Shown here one piece after another: positions 17,132 to 24,799 of a DNA stretch of 45,743 nucleotides. The position numbers were made by a program, and so were the translations under genes. The notes beneath the pieces were generated by a model that ran no database searches, was not told where the DNA came from, and saw only the letters and a program-made list of their open reading frames with translations. Numbering within the stretch: position 1 is the first letter of the stretch; each line of letters begins with the position of its first letter. This stretch comes from an uncultured Euryhalocaulis sp. (GTDB taxonomy: Bacteria; Pseudomonadota; Alphaproteobacteria; Caulobacterales; Maricaulaceae). The DNA lies in assembly GCA_913055605.1 (NCBI GenBank), contig CAJXKJ010000024.1, forward strand, positions 1 through 45,743, written 5' to 3'.

Positions 17132-17680
17132 ATGACATTGCGGACGCTTTTCCTCGGCGCGTTGGGCGCACTCGCCCTCCCCCTCGCTTTGGCCGGCTGC
17201 GGCCCTGCGGACACCGGCGGCGACATGACGGTGCTGACCGTGACCGGCGCCATCGGCGCGCCGGACCGCGAGGCGCTGAACCCGGACACGGACCGCTATT
17301 TCGCCTGGGCCGGATTCGACTTCGACGATGGCCGCAATTTTTCGCGGCGGGAGCTGGCGGGCCTGCCCCGCCACCAGATTCACATTAACACGGACGTCGC
17401 CCCGGCCGGCGCCTATGAGGGGCCGCTTCTGGCCGACGTTCTGGATCTGGCCGGCGCGGACTGGACGCGCGATGCGGTCTACGCCCATGCGCTGGACGGC
17501 TACGCCTCCGCCATTCCGCTGGGCCCGGCGCGGCAGGACGGCGCGATCCTGGCGCTGACGCGCAATGGCGAGCCGCTGCCGCTGGGCGGCGAAGGCCCGC
17601 TTTATGTCGTGTTTCCGGAAGACGCCGGGGCCGACCCCGGCTGGTATGTCTGGGGTCTGGTCCTGCTCAGCGTCGAATAG
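17132..17680 (+). CDS. Lipoprotein with molybdopterin-oxidoreductase-like (SUOX fold) domain
   Basis: A protein of 182 residues. The signal sequence ends in a lipobox (LALAGC). The rest follows the outline of the oxidoreductase molybdopterin-binding domain found in sulfite oxidase and YedY-like proteins: VTGAIGAPD, the LAGLPRHQI turn, YEGPLLADVLDLAGAD, a DGYASAIPL segment, then GAILALTRNGEPLPL and GPLYVVFPED. Apart from the lipobox there is no cysteine, so the usual Mo ligand is absent and cofactor binding is doubtful. Similar small secreted proteins exist next to signalling or redox genes, but the function is unknown. It is likely in an operon with the small membrane protein upstream. Confidence 0.7.
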   Translation: MTLRTLFLGALGALALPLALAGCGPADTGGDMTVLTVTGAIGAPDREALNPDTDRYFAWAGFDFDDGRNFSRRELAGLPRHQIHINTDVAPAGAYEGPLLADVLDLAGADWTRDAVYAHALDGYASAIPLGPARQDGAILALTRNGEPLPLGGEGPLYVVFPEDAGADPGWYVWGLVLLSVE

Positions 17681-17703
17681 GCGCCCGGCCTGTTGCGCCC
17701 GGC

Positions 17704-18321
17704 TTATTGAGCCCAGGGCGGCCGGGTCAGGCGCCCGGCGCCGTTCGGCGCGGGCCGGCCGTCCTCGTCGTCCTCGTCCGAATCCGCGCCCTGCAGCACG
17801 TCGGAGCGCACCGGCGCGGAGGCGTCGCCGCCCGCCGGCGCGGACTCCACCGCCTCGGTCCCGCTGTCCGGCAGCCCAGCCTGGGGCGCCTGCGGGCTTA
17901 GCTCCGGCTCCTCGATATCGCCATGCGGCCCGGCCAGCACGCCGGGCTCCGCACCCTCGTCCGCGCCGCCGCGTTCGCCGCCGGCGTCCAGCCAGTCCAG
18001 AACCCGGTCGAGCGCGGAGGCCGAAACGCCGGAGCCCCGGCGCGCCAGGCGCCAGATGCGGTTCTTGATGTCGGCCAGCGGCTGGCCGTCGGGGCTGGTG
18101 CGCCCGTCCAGATCGGCGCGGTCGATGGCTTCCAGCTCCTCCCCGTTCTCGTCATAGATCGCGATCAGCGGGTCGCGCTCTTTCGCGAAGGTCACGACAT
18201 AGGAGCCCGCGCGGAACGCGAACACATCCTTGTCGGCCTTGCGCCACTGCACGCCTTCCTGCTCGGCGCGGGCGCGGACCTTCTCCAGCAGATCCTTCAG
18301 CCGACGGTCGAATCCGGTCAT
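17704..18321 (-). CDS. Conserved-looking protein with acidic disordered tail
   Basis: A protein of 205 residues. The first 80 or so form a compact part, MTGFDRRLKDLLEKVRARAE then DVFAFRAGSYVVTFAKERD and PLIAIYDENGEELEAIDR, alternating strands and helices. A middle helix (SASALDRVLDWLD) and a long Asp/Glu/Ala/Pro/Gly-rich tail follow. No signal peptide or membrane span is seen. No family was recognised; codon use and strong periodic GC3 match the neighbours, so it is a real gene. It follows the vsr-like gene (stop at 18366 side) on the same strand and is convergent with the lipoprotein gene. Confidence 0.65.
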   Translation of the reverse strand: MTGFDRRLKDLLEKVRARAEQEGVQWRKADKDVFAFRAGSYVVTFAKERDPLIAIYDENGEELEAIDRADLDGRTSPDGQPLADIKNRIWRLARRGSGVSASALDRVLDWLDAGGERGGADEGAEPGVLAGPHGDIEEPELSPQAPQAGLPDSGTEAVESAPAGGDASAPVRSDVLQGADSDEDDEDGRPAPNGAGRLTRPPWAQ

Positions 18322-18365
18322 CTCGGTCTTCCTTCTGCATTCGGTGCAGCCAGCATCCGGACAGA

Positions 18366-18791
18366 TTACGCCCGGACTATGTCAAGAAATGCAGCCAGCC
18401 GGTCTTTCAGGTCCGGCGATCGCGTTTCGCATTCCCAGATGGTCAGGATTTCCCATCCCATCTCCTTATAGGCCGCGCGAGTCTTTTCATCTCTCGCGCG
18501 ATTCCGCGAAACCTTGCCCAGCCAGTAATCGCGGTTGGTCTTGGGAACGCGCGATCCGCGCGCGCAGTCATGCCCGTGCCAGAAACAGCCGTGCACGAAC
18601 ACCGCCTTGCGCCGCCCGATGAACGCCAGGTCCGGCTTTCCGGGCAGGTCCTTGCGGTGCAGGCGGTAATGGACGCCCAGCGCCCGCACCGCCCGGCGCA
18701 CGGCCATTTCGGGCCGGGTGTCCTGGCTTTTCACCGCCCGCATGACCTTCGACCGGGTCGGGGCGTCGAAAACATCGTGGGAAGCGCTCAC
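18366..18791 (-). CDS. Second, stand-alone Vsr-type endonuclease
   Basis: A protein of 141 residues, beginning MSASHDVFDAPTRSKVMRAV. It has all the Vsr landmarks: DTRPEMAVRRAVRALG, KDLPGKPDLAFIGRRKAVFV, the HGCFWHGHDC core and a C-terminal helix ending IWECETRS. It resembles the vsr of the R-M island at 10293-10745 but is clearly divergent from it and matches the surrounding host base composition. No cytosine methylase lies beside it. It may repair T:G mismatches generally or belong to an older methylation system; this is inference. Confidence 0.88.
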   Translation of the reverse strand: MSASHDVFDAPTRSKVMRAVKSQDTRPEMAVRRAVRALGVHYRLHRKDLPGKPDLAFIGRRKAVFVHGCFWHGHDCARGSRVPKTNRDYWLGKVSRNRARDEKTRAAYKEMGWEILTIWECETRSPDLKDRLAAFLDIVRA

Positions 18792-19005
18792 GCCGCAAGC
18801 CTCGCGCGGCGGCGCGGACGGCGCAACACAGCCGCGTGTTAACCTTTTTTACCGGCAATTAACCGAATGGGGCGCTGATTGACCGTCATGGTTGTGACCG
18901 AGCGATTCGGTCACGCCCTCACGCAAGATTTAGCGCCCTCTGTTAACGTTTACACTACAGGCGCCAACTCCTAGCGTGGACGTTAACGAATTCGGGAGTG
19001 ATTCG
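18792..19005 (+). promoter_or_regulatory. Probable cell-cycle control region of the podJ-like gene
   Basis: This gap contains an inverted repeat GTGACCGA-gcgat-TCGGTCAC (18894-18914), four TTAAC-type half sites (18839, 18859, 18943 and 18983) like halves of CtrA boxes but without a correctly spaced TTAA-N7-TTAA pair, and two GANTC CcrM methylation sites (18904-18908 inside the palindrome and 19000-19004 just before the start). No promoter hexamers are assigned. Confidence 0.4.
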
Positions 19006-22000
19006 ATGGCCGCCGGGGGGCCTTGGAGCGTTAAGGGAATCGCGCCCCAGGCGCGCGAGGCTGCAAAGGATGCAGCCCGCCGCCAGGGCAAGACCCTTGG
19101 CGAATGGCTTAACGAGATCATCCTTGAGACCGGAGACGAGGCCGCCGCCCCGGACGCGCCGACCGGCGGAAGCATGCCCGCGCCCGAGGCGGGCGAGGAC
19201 GTCCCGCAGGATTTCCCCAGAGATTTTTCCAGGGATTTTTCCAGGGAAACCGCCGCCAACACCTCCTCGATGTCATTGGAAAGCCTGGCCCGGCGGCTGG
19301 AAGCCGTCGAGCATCGCTCAACCCTGGCGATTACCGGCATCGACCAGTCGGTGCGCGGCCTGATCTCCCGCATGGAGGAATCCGAGCGCAGCGCCGGGGA
19401 CCGCGTCGACCAAGCCGGCGAGAGCGTTTCCGAACTGCACCATGCCCAGTCCGAACTGGCGCGTCGTCTGGCGGCGCTGGAGGCGGACACGACCGCCAAG
19501 TCGGGGCTGGAGGCGGTGAAGTCGCTGGAAGGCGCGGTCGCCAAGGTCGCCGGCCATCTGCACGAGCGCGACGAGAAATCCGCAGAGCGCGCCGGCCGGA
19601 TGGAAGAGCGCCTGTCCGATCTGGACACCCGCTTCGTGAAGACGTCCGAGGATCTGGCCCGCCGCGTCGACACCGCCAGCGACCACGCCGCCATGCAGGC
19701 CCAGCGCGCGACCAACGATCTGCGCCAGGCCTTCGAAACCCATCAGGACAAGACCGCCGACGCGCTGGCCAGCCTGGAAGCCACGATCGGCCGCATCAAT
19801 GAGCGCCTGTCCTCCGCCGAGGGGCTGACCGACAACGCCATGCGCTCGCTAGAGGCGTCCTTCGCGCATCTGGACGACCGGCTGCGCAAGGCCGAGCACC
19901 AGGCGCACGAAGCCTCCGCCGACAATGTCGCCGACAAGCTGGAACAGAAATTCGAGGCGCTGGGCCGCGAACTGCGCGAGCGCATCGACGAGGTGCGCGC
20001 CGAAACCGCCCAGACCATCGAGGCCTCGACCCCGCGCCTGGACCGTCTGGAGCGGGCGCTGGAGAAATCCACCAAGCGCAACACCCGCACGCTGAACAAG
20101 ATCGGCGAGCAGATCGGCGTTCTGGGCCAGGCCGTGGAAAAGCGGCTGGAGGACACCGAGCGCCGCCTGCGCGAGGACGCCAGCCAGGACCGCACGCTGG
20201 AGACCCGCCTGCGCGAGGTGGAGAATTCCAGCGCCGAGGCCATCCGCAAGGTGGCCGAGAGCGTCGAGCAGATTTCCATCCGCCTCGCCGAGCGGATCGA
20301 GACCAGCGAGGGCCGCAACGCCGACGCGGTCTCGACGCTCAGCAAGGAAATGGCCAAGCTGGCCGACCGCATGACGCCGCAGGCCCAGCAGAAGAGCGAG
20401 GACGACTCGCTCGCCGCCCGCCTGCGCGAAAGCGAACGCCGCACCCAGAAGATGATCCGCGACGCCGTCGCCGGGGTCAGCGCCAAGCTGGACGCGGTGC
20501 GCGACGAGACCGAATCCGGCCTGTCGCCGGTGCAGAGCGCGCTGGCCAATCTGGCCGGCCGGCTGGAGGCGATGGAAAACGGCGAGGAGCCGCCCGAGCA
20601 CGCCCCGGTCCGCCCCGCCCCGCCGCGCTCAGACGCGCCCCGCCCCTATCGCTCGTCCCTGCCGCCGGCGGAGGACGCGCTGTCGGTCCTTGGCCCGCAG
20701 GACAGCTATGGCGAGGAAGCGGAGGAAGAGCCGGAGGCCGAGGAAGAGGTCGCGATCGATCCGCCCGCCCGGCCCAACCCGTTCACCGACGAAGGCCACA
20801 ACCCGCCGCCGGAAACCGGCGGCTGGAGCGATTCCGGGCCGGATCTGCCCGAGCCTGAGCCGGACAGCGACGTCCTGGTCACCCCGCCCCCGCCTGCGGA
20901 GCTGCCGGCCGAGGCCCGCCCGGCGCCGGAGGAGGACGAGGCCCCGAAGCGGCCGCTGGGCGCGACCGCCGATTCCAATTTCCTGGCCCGCGCGCGCAAA
21001 TCCGCGCGCAGCACGCCGTCCGGCGAAAGCCCGCGCGCCGCGCGCGCCCGCTCCTCGGTTCTGGAGACGCGGGAGGAACGCGCCGGCGGCGGCGGCCGCC
21101 GCGTCCTGATCCTGGCCGGCCTGCTGGCCGTGGCGACGCTGGGCGCCGCCGCGGCGCTGCTGTTCATGGACGGCGGCCCGTTCGGCGACAGCGGCCCGCG
21201 CGTCGCCGGGGAAATGAACGATCCGGAGGTCGCCGAGACGCTGAACGGCGAATCCTCCGAAGAATTCGCGCTGGTCGACGGCCAGGCGGACGGCCCGCCC
21301 GATCTGGGCCTGCCCGGCGGCGCCGGCGAGGCGACCGCTCCGGCCGAATCCGCGGAGCTTGAAGAGCCGGCCTCCGCCCCCGCGGGCGAGGACGGCGCCG
21401 AAACCGTGATCGCCGAAGCGCCGGCGGAGCCGGACCTGGCCGGCGAACCCGCCGCCGGGGAGCCGGCCGTTGACGTGGCCGAGACCGCTGTGGAGCCGGC
21501 CCCCGAAGAGACCCAGACCGCCGAAGCCGAGCCGCCCGCCGCCGAAGAGACGCCCGCCCCGACGCCCGAGGCGCGCATCATCTCCGATCCCGAGCCGGTC
21601 CAGGAGACGCCCGTGGCCGCCGCCCCGGTCGAACCGGCCCCGGTGGAGTCCGCCCCTGTGGAAACCGCGCCGGTGGAGACCGCCGCCGCGCAGCCGGCGC
21701 CGGAGCCCGTTCCCGCGCCGCAGCCCGAAGCCGCCGCGCCCGTGACCGCGCTGGAGCAGGCCGCGTTCGACGGCGATCCGATGGCGCAATACCAGCTGGG
21801 CGAGATGGAGCTGCAGACCGGCGACCCCGAACAGGGCGCGCGCCTGATCCGCGCCTCCGCCAACCAGGGCAACGCGCCGGCGCAATACCGCCTGGGCAAG
21901 CTGTACGAGACCGGCGCGGCGGGCGTGCCGCAGGACGACGTGCAGGCCCGCATGTGGACCGAGCGCGCGGCCAACGCCGGCAACCGCAACGCCATGCACA

Positions 22001-22539
22001 ATCTCGGCCTGATGTACGCCGAGGGCCGCGGCATCGAGCAGAGCGACCAGATGGCCGCCCAGTGGTTCGAGCGCGCCGCCCTGATCGGCGCCACCGACAG
22101 CCAGTTCAATCTGGCGGTGTTGTACGAACAGGGCCGCGGCGTGCCGCAGAGCCTGCCGGACGCCTATGCCTGGTACCGCATCGCGGAGCGTGCGGGCGAC
22201 GTGGAGGCCGGCGACCGCGCCGACCTGATCGGCGCGCAGATCCCCGAAGGCGCGGTGGCGGAGGCCCAGCGCGTGGCGGACGCCTTCCAGCCGCGCGCGG
22301 CGGACCCGTCGGCCAACGGCGCGTTCGCGAACGCCTCGGCCGCCGCCTCCCAGCCCGACATGGTCCAGCGCGCCCAGCAGATGCTGGCCGCCCTCGGCTA
22401 CAATCCCGGCGTCGCCGACGGCAATGTCGGACCCCAGACCCGGCTGGCCATCATCCAGTATCAGCGCGATAACGGGATGAACGCGACCGGAACCGTCGAC
22501 TCCGCGCTGCTGGCCAATCTTGAGGCCGCCGCGCCCTGA
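19006..22539 (+). CDS. podJ: PodJ-like polar organelle development protein
   Basis: A protein of 1177 residues with the PodJ layout. The N-terminus MAAGGPWSVKGIAPQAREAA followed by GKTLGEWLNEII is a conserved PodJ/DipM-like signature. Residues about 90-530 are coiled coil rich in Glu, Arg, Lys and Ala, then comes an acidic Pro-rich linker. One membrane span (VLILAGLLAVATLGAAAALL, about 699-721) precedes a periplasmic Ala/Pro/Glu-rich region, Sel1 repeats (about 924-1075) and a C-terminal peptidoglycan_binding_1 domain (about 1118-1177). In Caulobacter PodJ marks the new pole and recruits pili and PleC. ATG 19006 has GGGAG 8 bases upstream; a GTG at 18976 is less likely. The Sel1 plus PG-binding end is the PodJ periplasmic part. 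Confidence 0.85.
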   Translation: MAAGGPWSVKGIAPQAREAAKDAARRQGKTLGEWLNEIILETGDEAAAPDAPTGGSMPAPEAGEDVPQDFPRDFSRDFSRETAANTSSMSLESLARRLEAVEHRSTLAITGIDQSVRGLISRMEESERSAGDRVDQAGESVSELHHAQSELARRLAALEADTTAKSGLEAVKSLEGAVAKVAGHLHERDEKSAERAGRMEERLSDLDTRFVKTSEDLARRVDTASDHAAMQAQRATNDLRQAFETHQDKTADALASLEATIGRINERLSSAEGLTDNAMRSLEASFAHLDDRLRKAEHQAHEASADNVADKLEQKFEALGRELRERIDEVRAETAQTIEASTPRLDRLERALEKSTKRNTRTLNKIGEQIGVLGQAVEKRLEDTERRLREDASQDRTLETRLREVENSSAEAIRKVAESVEQISIRLAERIETSEGRNADAVSTLSKEMAKLADRMTPQAQQKSEDDSLAARLRESERRTQKMIRDAVAGVSAKLDAVRDETESGLSPVQSALANLAGRLEAMENGEEPPEHAPVRPAPPRSDAPRPYRSSLPPAEDALSVLGPQDSYGEEAEEEPEAEEEVAIDPPARPNPFTDEGHNPPPETGGWSDSGPDLPEPEPDSDVLVTPPPPAELPAEARPAPEEDEAPKRPLGATADSNFLARARKSARSTPSGESPRAARARSSVLETREERAGGGGRRVLILAGLLAVATLGAAAALLFMDGGPFGDSGPRVAGEMNDPEVAETLNGESSEEFALVDGQADGPPDLGLPGGAGEATAPAESAELEEPASAPAGEDGAETVIAEAPAEPDLAGEPAAGEPAVDVAETAVEPAPEETQTAEAEPPAAEETPAPTPEARIISDPEPVQETPVAAAPVEPAPVESAPVETAPVETAAAQPAPEPVPAPQPEAAAPVTALEQAAFDGDPMAQYQLGEMELQTGDPEQGARLIRASANQGNAPAQYRLGKLYETGAAGVPQDDVQARMWTERAANAGNRNAMHNLGLMYAEGRGIEQSDQMAAQWFERAALIGATDSQFNLAVLYEQGRGVPQSLPDAYAWYRIAERAGDVEAGDRADLIGAQIPEGAVAEAQRVADAFQPRAADPSANGAFANASAAASQPDMVQRAQQMLAALGYNPGVADGNVGPQTRLAIIQYQRDNGMNATGTVDSALLANLEAAAP

Positions 22540-22687
22540 CGGCGGCCCGGACGCGCCCAAGCGCGCGCCGCCGGGCGCGAACAGCGCCGTTCGAAAACTG
22601 GAGACCGCATTGACGCCGACCCTGGCCGAACCTGCTGCGCATACGCCCGGACGCGGCGTGCGGCAGGCCGGCTGAGCAGGCGGCGCG

Positions 22688-23608
22688 GTGCAGATCTACC
22701 TGCCCATCGCGGAAATGTCGGTGAACGTCCTGCTGCTGCTCGGTCTGGGCGGGGCGGTCGGCCTGCTGTCCGGCATGTTCGGCGTCGGCGGCGGCTTCCT
22801 GCTGACGCCGCTGCTGATCCTGATCGGCATTCCCCCGGCGGTGGCGGTGTCCAGCCAGACCAATCAGGTCGTCGCCTCCTCGGTCTCCGGCGCGCTCGCC
22901 TATTGGCGCAGGCGGGCGGTGGATTTCCGCATGGCCTGGCTGCTGCTCGGCGGCGGCGTCGCCGGTTCGGTGGCCGGGGTCCAGATTTTCGCCTGGCTGC
23001 GCGCGGTCGGCCAGATCGATGTGGTGATCTCGCTCGCCTATGTCGTGTTCCTGACCACGATCGGCGCGCTGATGCTGACCGAAAGCGTTCAGGCCATGCG
23101 CCATGCGCGCCAGGGCCGCCCGCGCCGCAAGCGCACGCGCAGCTGGGTCCAGACCATGCCCCTGCGCATGCGCTTTCCCACCTCCCGCCTGTATATCAGC
23201 GCCATCCCGCCGGTCGGGATCGGCGTGCTGATCGGCTTCCTGGCCGCGATTATGGGCGTCGGCGGCGGCTTCATCATGGTGCCGGCCATGATCTATCTGC
23301 TGCGCATGCCGACCAGCGTGGTCGTCGGCACCTCGCTGTTCCAGATCATCTTTGTCACCGCCCTGACCACGGTGATGCACGCGGCCCAGAACCACACGGT
23401 GGACATCGTGCTGGCGCTGCTGTTGATCGCCGGCAGCGTCATCGGCGCGCAGATCGGCGTCCGCCTGGCCGTGAAGTTCCGGGCCGAGGCGCTGCGCGGC
23501 CTGCTGGCGGCGTTGGCGCTGGTGGTGGGGCTGAAGCTGGGCTGGGACGTCGTCGCCCCGCCGGCGGAGACCTTCACCCTGATCGGCGCCGCGGAGGCCG
23601 GGCAATGA
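22688..23608 (+). CDS. TauE/SafE-family permease (second copy type)
   Basis: A protein of 306 residues with two homologous membrane halves, each with the family's GVGGGF motif (SGMFGVGGGFLLTPLLIL and AAIMGVGGGFIMVPAMIYL), split by a basic cytoplasmic loop (RPRRKRTRSW). The start is GTG 22688, giving MQIYLPIAEMSVN, the usual N-terminus of this alphaproteobacterial subgroup. Its stop overlaps the next gene by 4 bases (ATGA). This permease plus TIGR02186 protein pair is conserved in alphaproteobacteria, so the two probably work as one membrane unit, perhaps in sulfur-compound export. It is distinct in sequence from the 15041 permease. Confidence 0.87.
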   Translation: MQIYLPIAEMSVNVLLLLGLGGAVGLLSGMFGVGGGFLLTPLLILIGIPPAVAVSSQTNQVVASSVSGALAYWRRRAVDFRMAWLLLGGGVAGSVAGVQIFAWLRAVGQIDVVISLAYVVFLTTIGALMLTESVQAMRHARQGRPRRKRTRSWVQTMPLRMRFPTSRLYISAIPPVGIGVLIGFLAAIMGVGGGFIMVPAMIYLLRMPTSVVVGTSLFQIIFVTALTTVMHAAQNHTVDIVLALLLIAGSVIGAQIGVRLAVKFRAEALRGLLAALALVVGLKLGWDVVAPPAETFTLIGAAEAGQ

Positions 23609-24351
23609 TCGCGATGATCGCCAGCTTCCTTCTGGCGGCGCTCGCCGCCCCGCCGGACCGCCCGCCCGTGGCGCTGGCCCTGACGGACGAGGAGGTTCGC
23701 GTCACCTCCGGCTTCACCGGGGCGCGGCTGATCATCTATGGCGTCGCGCCGGCCTGGCAGGCGGGCGACGACCTGATCGTGGTGCTGCAGGGGCCGGACC
23801 AGCAATTGCGCGTGATGCGAAAGCAGCGCGTCGCCGGTGTGTGGATGAACACCGCGCCGGTCACCTATCCCGCCGCGCCGTCCTATTACGCCGCCGCCTC
23901 CACTCGGCCGCTGACCGAGATCGCGCCGCCCAACGTGCTGCGCAGCCAGGGCGTGGGCGCGGACTATGTCCCGCTGCGCCCCGGCCCCGGCACGGGCCAG
24001 AGCTCGGCCCAGCTGGCCGAATACCGCGATGCGGTGGTGCGGCTGAAAGGCGAGCGCGGCCTGTACCGGAACGAGGAAGGCGGCGTGCGCCTGCAGGCGG
24101 CAAACCTGTTCCGCGCAGAGGTCCGCCTGCCCGCCGAGGCGCCGGTCGGCCAGTACGAGGCGGAGGTCATCCTGTTCCGCAACGGCGAGGCGCTGGCCCG
24201 CGAAACCACGATGCTGAACGTGCACCGCGCCGGGATCGGCCGCGCCATCTATCAATGGGCGCAGTCGCTGGGGCTGTTCTATGGGCTGGCTGCGGTGCTG
24301 ATCGCGATGCTGGCGGGCTGGGCCGCCGCGACGCTGTTCAGAAGCCGCTAG
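23605..24351 (+). CDS. TIGR02186-family membrane-anchored protein
   Basis: A protein of 248 residues: a signal peptide (MIAMIASFLLAALAAPP), a periplasmic domain, then a C-terminal membrane span (LFYGLAAVLIAMLAGWAAATLF) and a short basic tail. Landmarks are TSGFTGARLIIYGVAP, VVLQGPDQQLRVMRKQRV, GVWMNTAPVTY, SYYAAASTRPL and the closing VILFRNGEALARETTMLNV. TIGR02186 proteins are alphaproteobacterial membrane proteins of unknown function, often next to TauE/SafE permeases, as here with a 4-base overlap. It probably forms the periplasmic part of that transporter (inference from the pairing). Confidence 0.83.
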   Translation: MIAMIASFLLAALAAPPDRPPVALALTDEEVRVTSGFTGARLIIYGVAPAWQAGDDLIVVLQGPDQQLRVMRKQRVAGVWMNTAPVTYPAAPSYYAAASTRPLTEIAPPNVLRSQGVGADYVPLRPGPGTGQSSAQLAEYRDAVVRLKGERGLYRNEEGGVRLQAANLFRAEVRLPAEAPVGQYEAEVILFRNGEALARETTMLNVHRAGIGRAIYQWAQSLGLFYGLAAVLIAMLAGWAAATLFRSR

Positions 24352-24363
24352 AGAAAAGGGAAA

Positions 24364-24636
24364 CTAGTGACGGTAGTGCTGGACGCGCGTGGTGCGCAGT
24401 CCGGGAAGGCCGTGCTGGTCCAGAGACCGCTGCCAGGCGAGGAACTCCTCCACCGTCAGCGTATAGCGGTTGCAGGCCTCTTCCAGGCTGATCAGGCCAC
24501 CGCGCACAGCGGCGACCACCTCCGCCTTGCGGCGGGCGACCCAGCGGCGGGTCTCGGGCTTGGGCAGGTCCGCCAGAGTCAGCGGGCTGCCGTCAGGCCC
24601 CATCACGTAATTGCCGTTCGTGCGGCGTTCGCTCAT
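24364..24636 (-). CDS. sciP: SciP, CtrA-inhibitor (DUF1153)
   Basis: A protein of 90 residues starting MSERRTNGNYVMGPDGSPLT, with TRRWVARRKAEVVAAVRGGL, SLEEACNRYTLTVEEFLAWQ (helix-turn-helix) and RSLDQHGLPGLRTTRVQ. This is the small DNA/CtrA-binding protein SciP that blocks CtrA from activating its promoters in Caulobacter G1 cells. The start at 24636 has a strong GGGAGG Shine-Dalgarno and the family N-terminus. It lies next to the flgE hook gene, as in Caulobacter crescentus, linking hook-gene timing to the cell cycle. The gene converges on TIGR02186 with 12 bases between stops. It probably has its own promoter with the CtrA-like box at 24690-24704. Confidence 0.93.
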   Translation of the reverse strand: MSERRTNGNYVMGPDGSPLTLADLPKPETRRWVARRKAEVVAAVRGGLISLEEACNRYTLTVEEFLAWQRSLDQHGLPGLRTTRVQHYRH

Positions 24637-24689
24637 CGAACGCGTCCTCCCGAGACTGGTCAGCGGATGGGACGCTACGACCCCGGCTT

Positions 24690-24704
24690 TTAAAATTCTT
24701 CTAA
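24690..24704 (-). promoter_or_regulatory. CtrA-box-like site upstream of sciP
   Basis: TTAA-N7-CTAA on the plus strand (TTAG-N7-TTAA on the minus strand) differs from the CtrA consensus TTAA-N7-TTAA at one base and lies 54-68 bases upstream of the sciP start, where CtrA would overlap the -35 region. sciP is a CtrA target in Caulobacter, so this would form a feedback loop. Confidence 0.55.
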
Positions 24705-24762
24705 GGGGACTGTCCGAATTCACGCCTATTTCCCGAAAAAGATCATATGGTTAACAATGTGC

Positions 24763-24791
24763 AGCCCCGGCAGATTTTGCCTGCCGGGGCT
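24763..24791 (-). terminator. Strong palindrome after flgE
   Basis: Perfect 11-base arms, AGCCCCGGCAG and CTGCCGGGGCT, enclose ATTTTGC, ending 9 bases past the flgE stop. Position suggests the intrinsic terminator of the fliK-flgD-flgE transcript, though the T-run on the minus strand is delayed. Its core is shared with a palindrome in the flgK leader. Confidence 0.55.
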
Positions 24792-24799
24792 ATGCCTCA

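Noticed and set aside
20629..22560. Long open frame on the minus strand opposite the podJ-like gene
   Set aside because: Its composition (Arg/Gly/Ala/Leu repeats) is the antisense shadow of the GC-rich podJ-like coding strand; no start signal or homology.
22610..22675. Possible 21-residue leader peptide (TTG start with GGAG upstream) before the TauE/SafE-TIGR02186 operon
   Set aside because: No Cys run or other leader signature, and rare start codon; could be chance.
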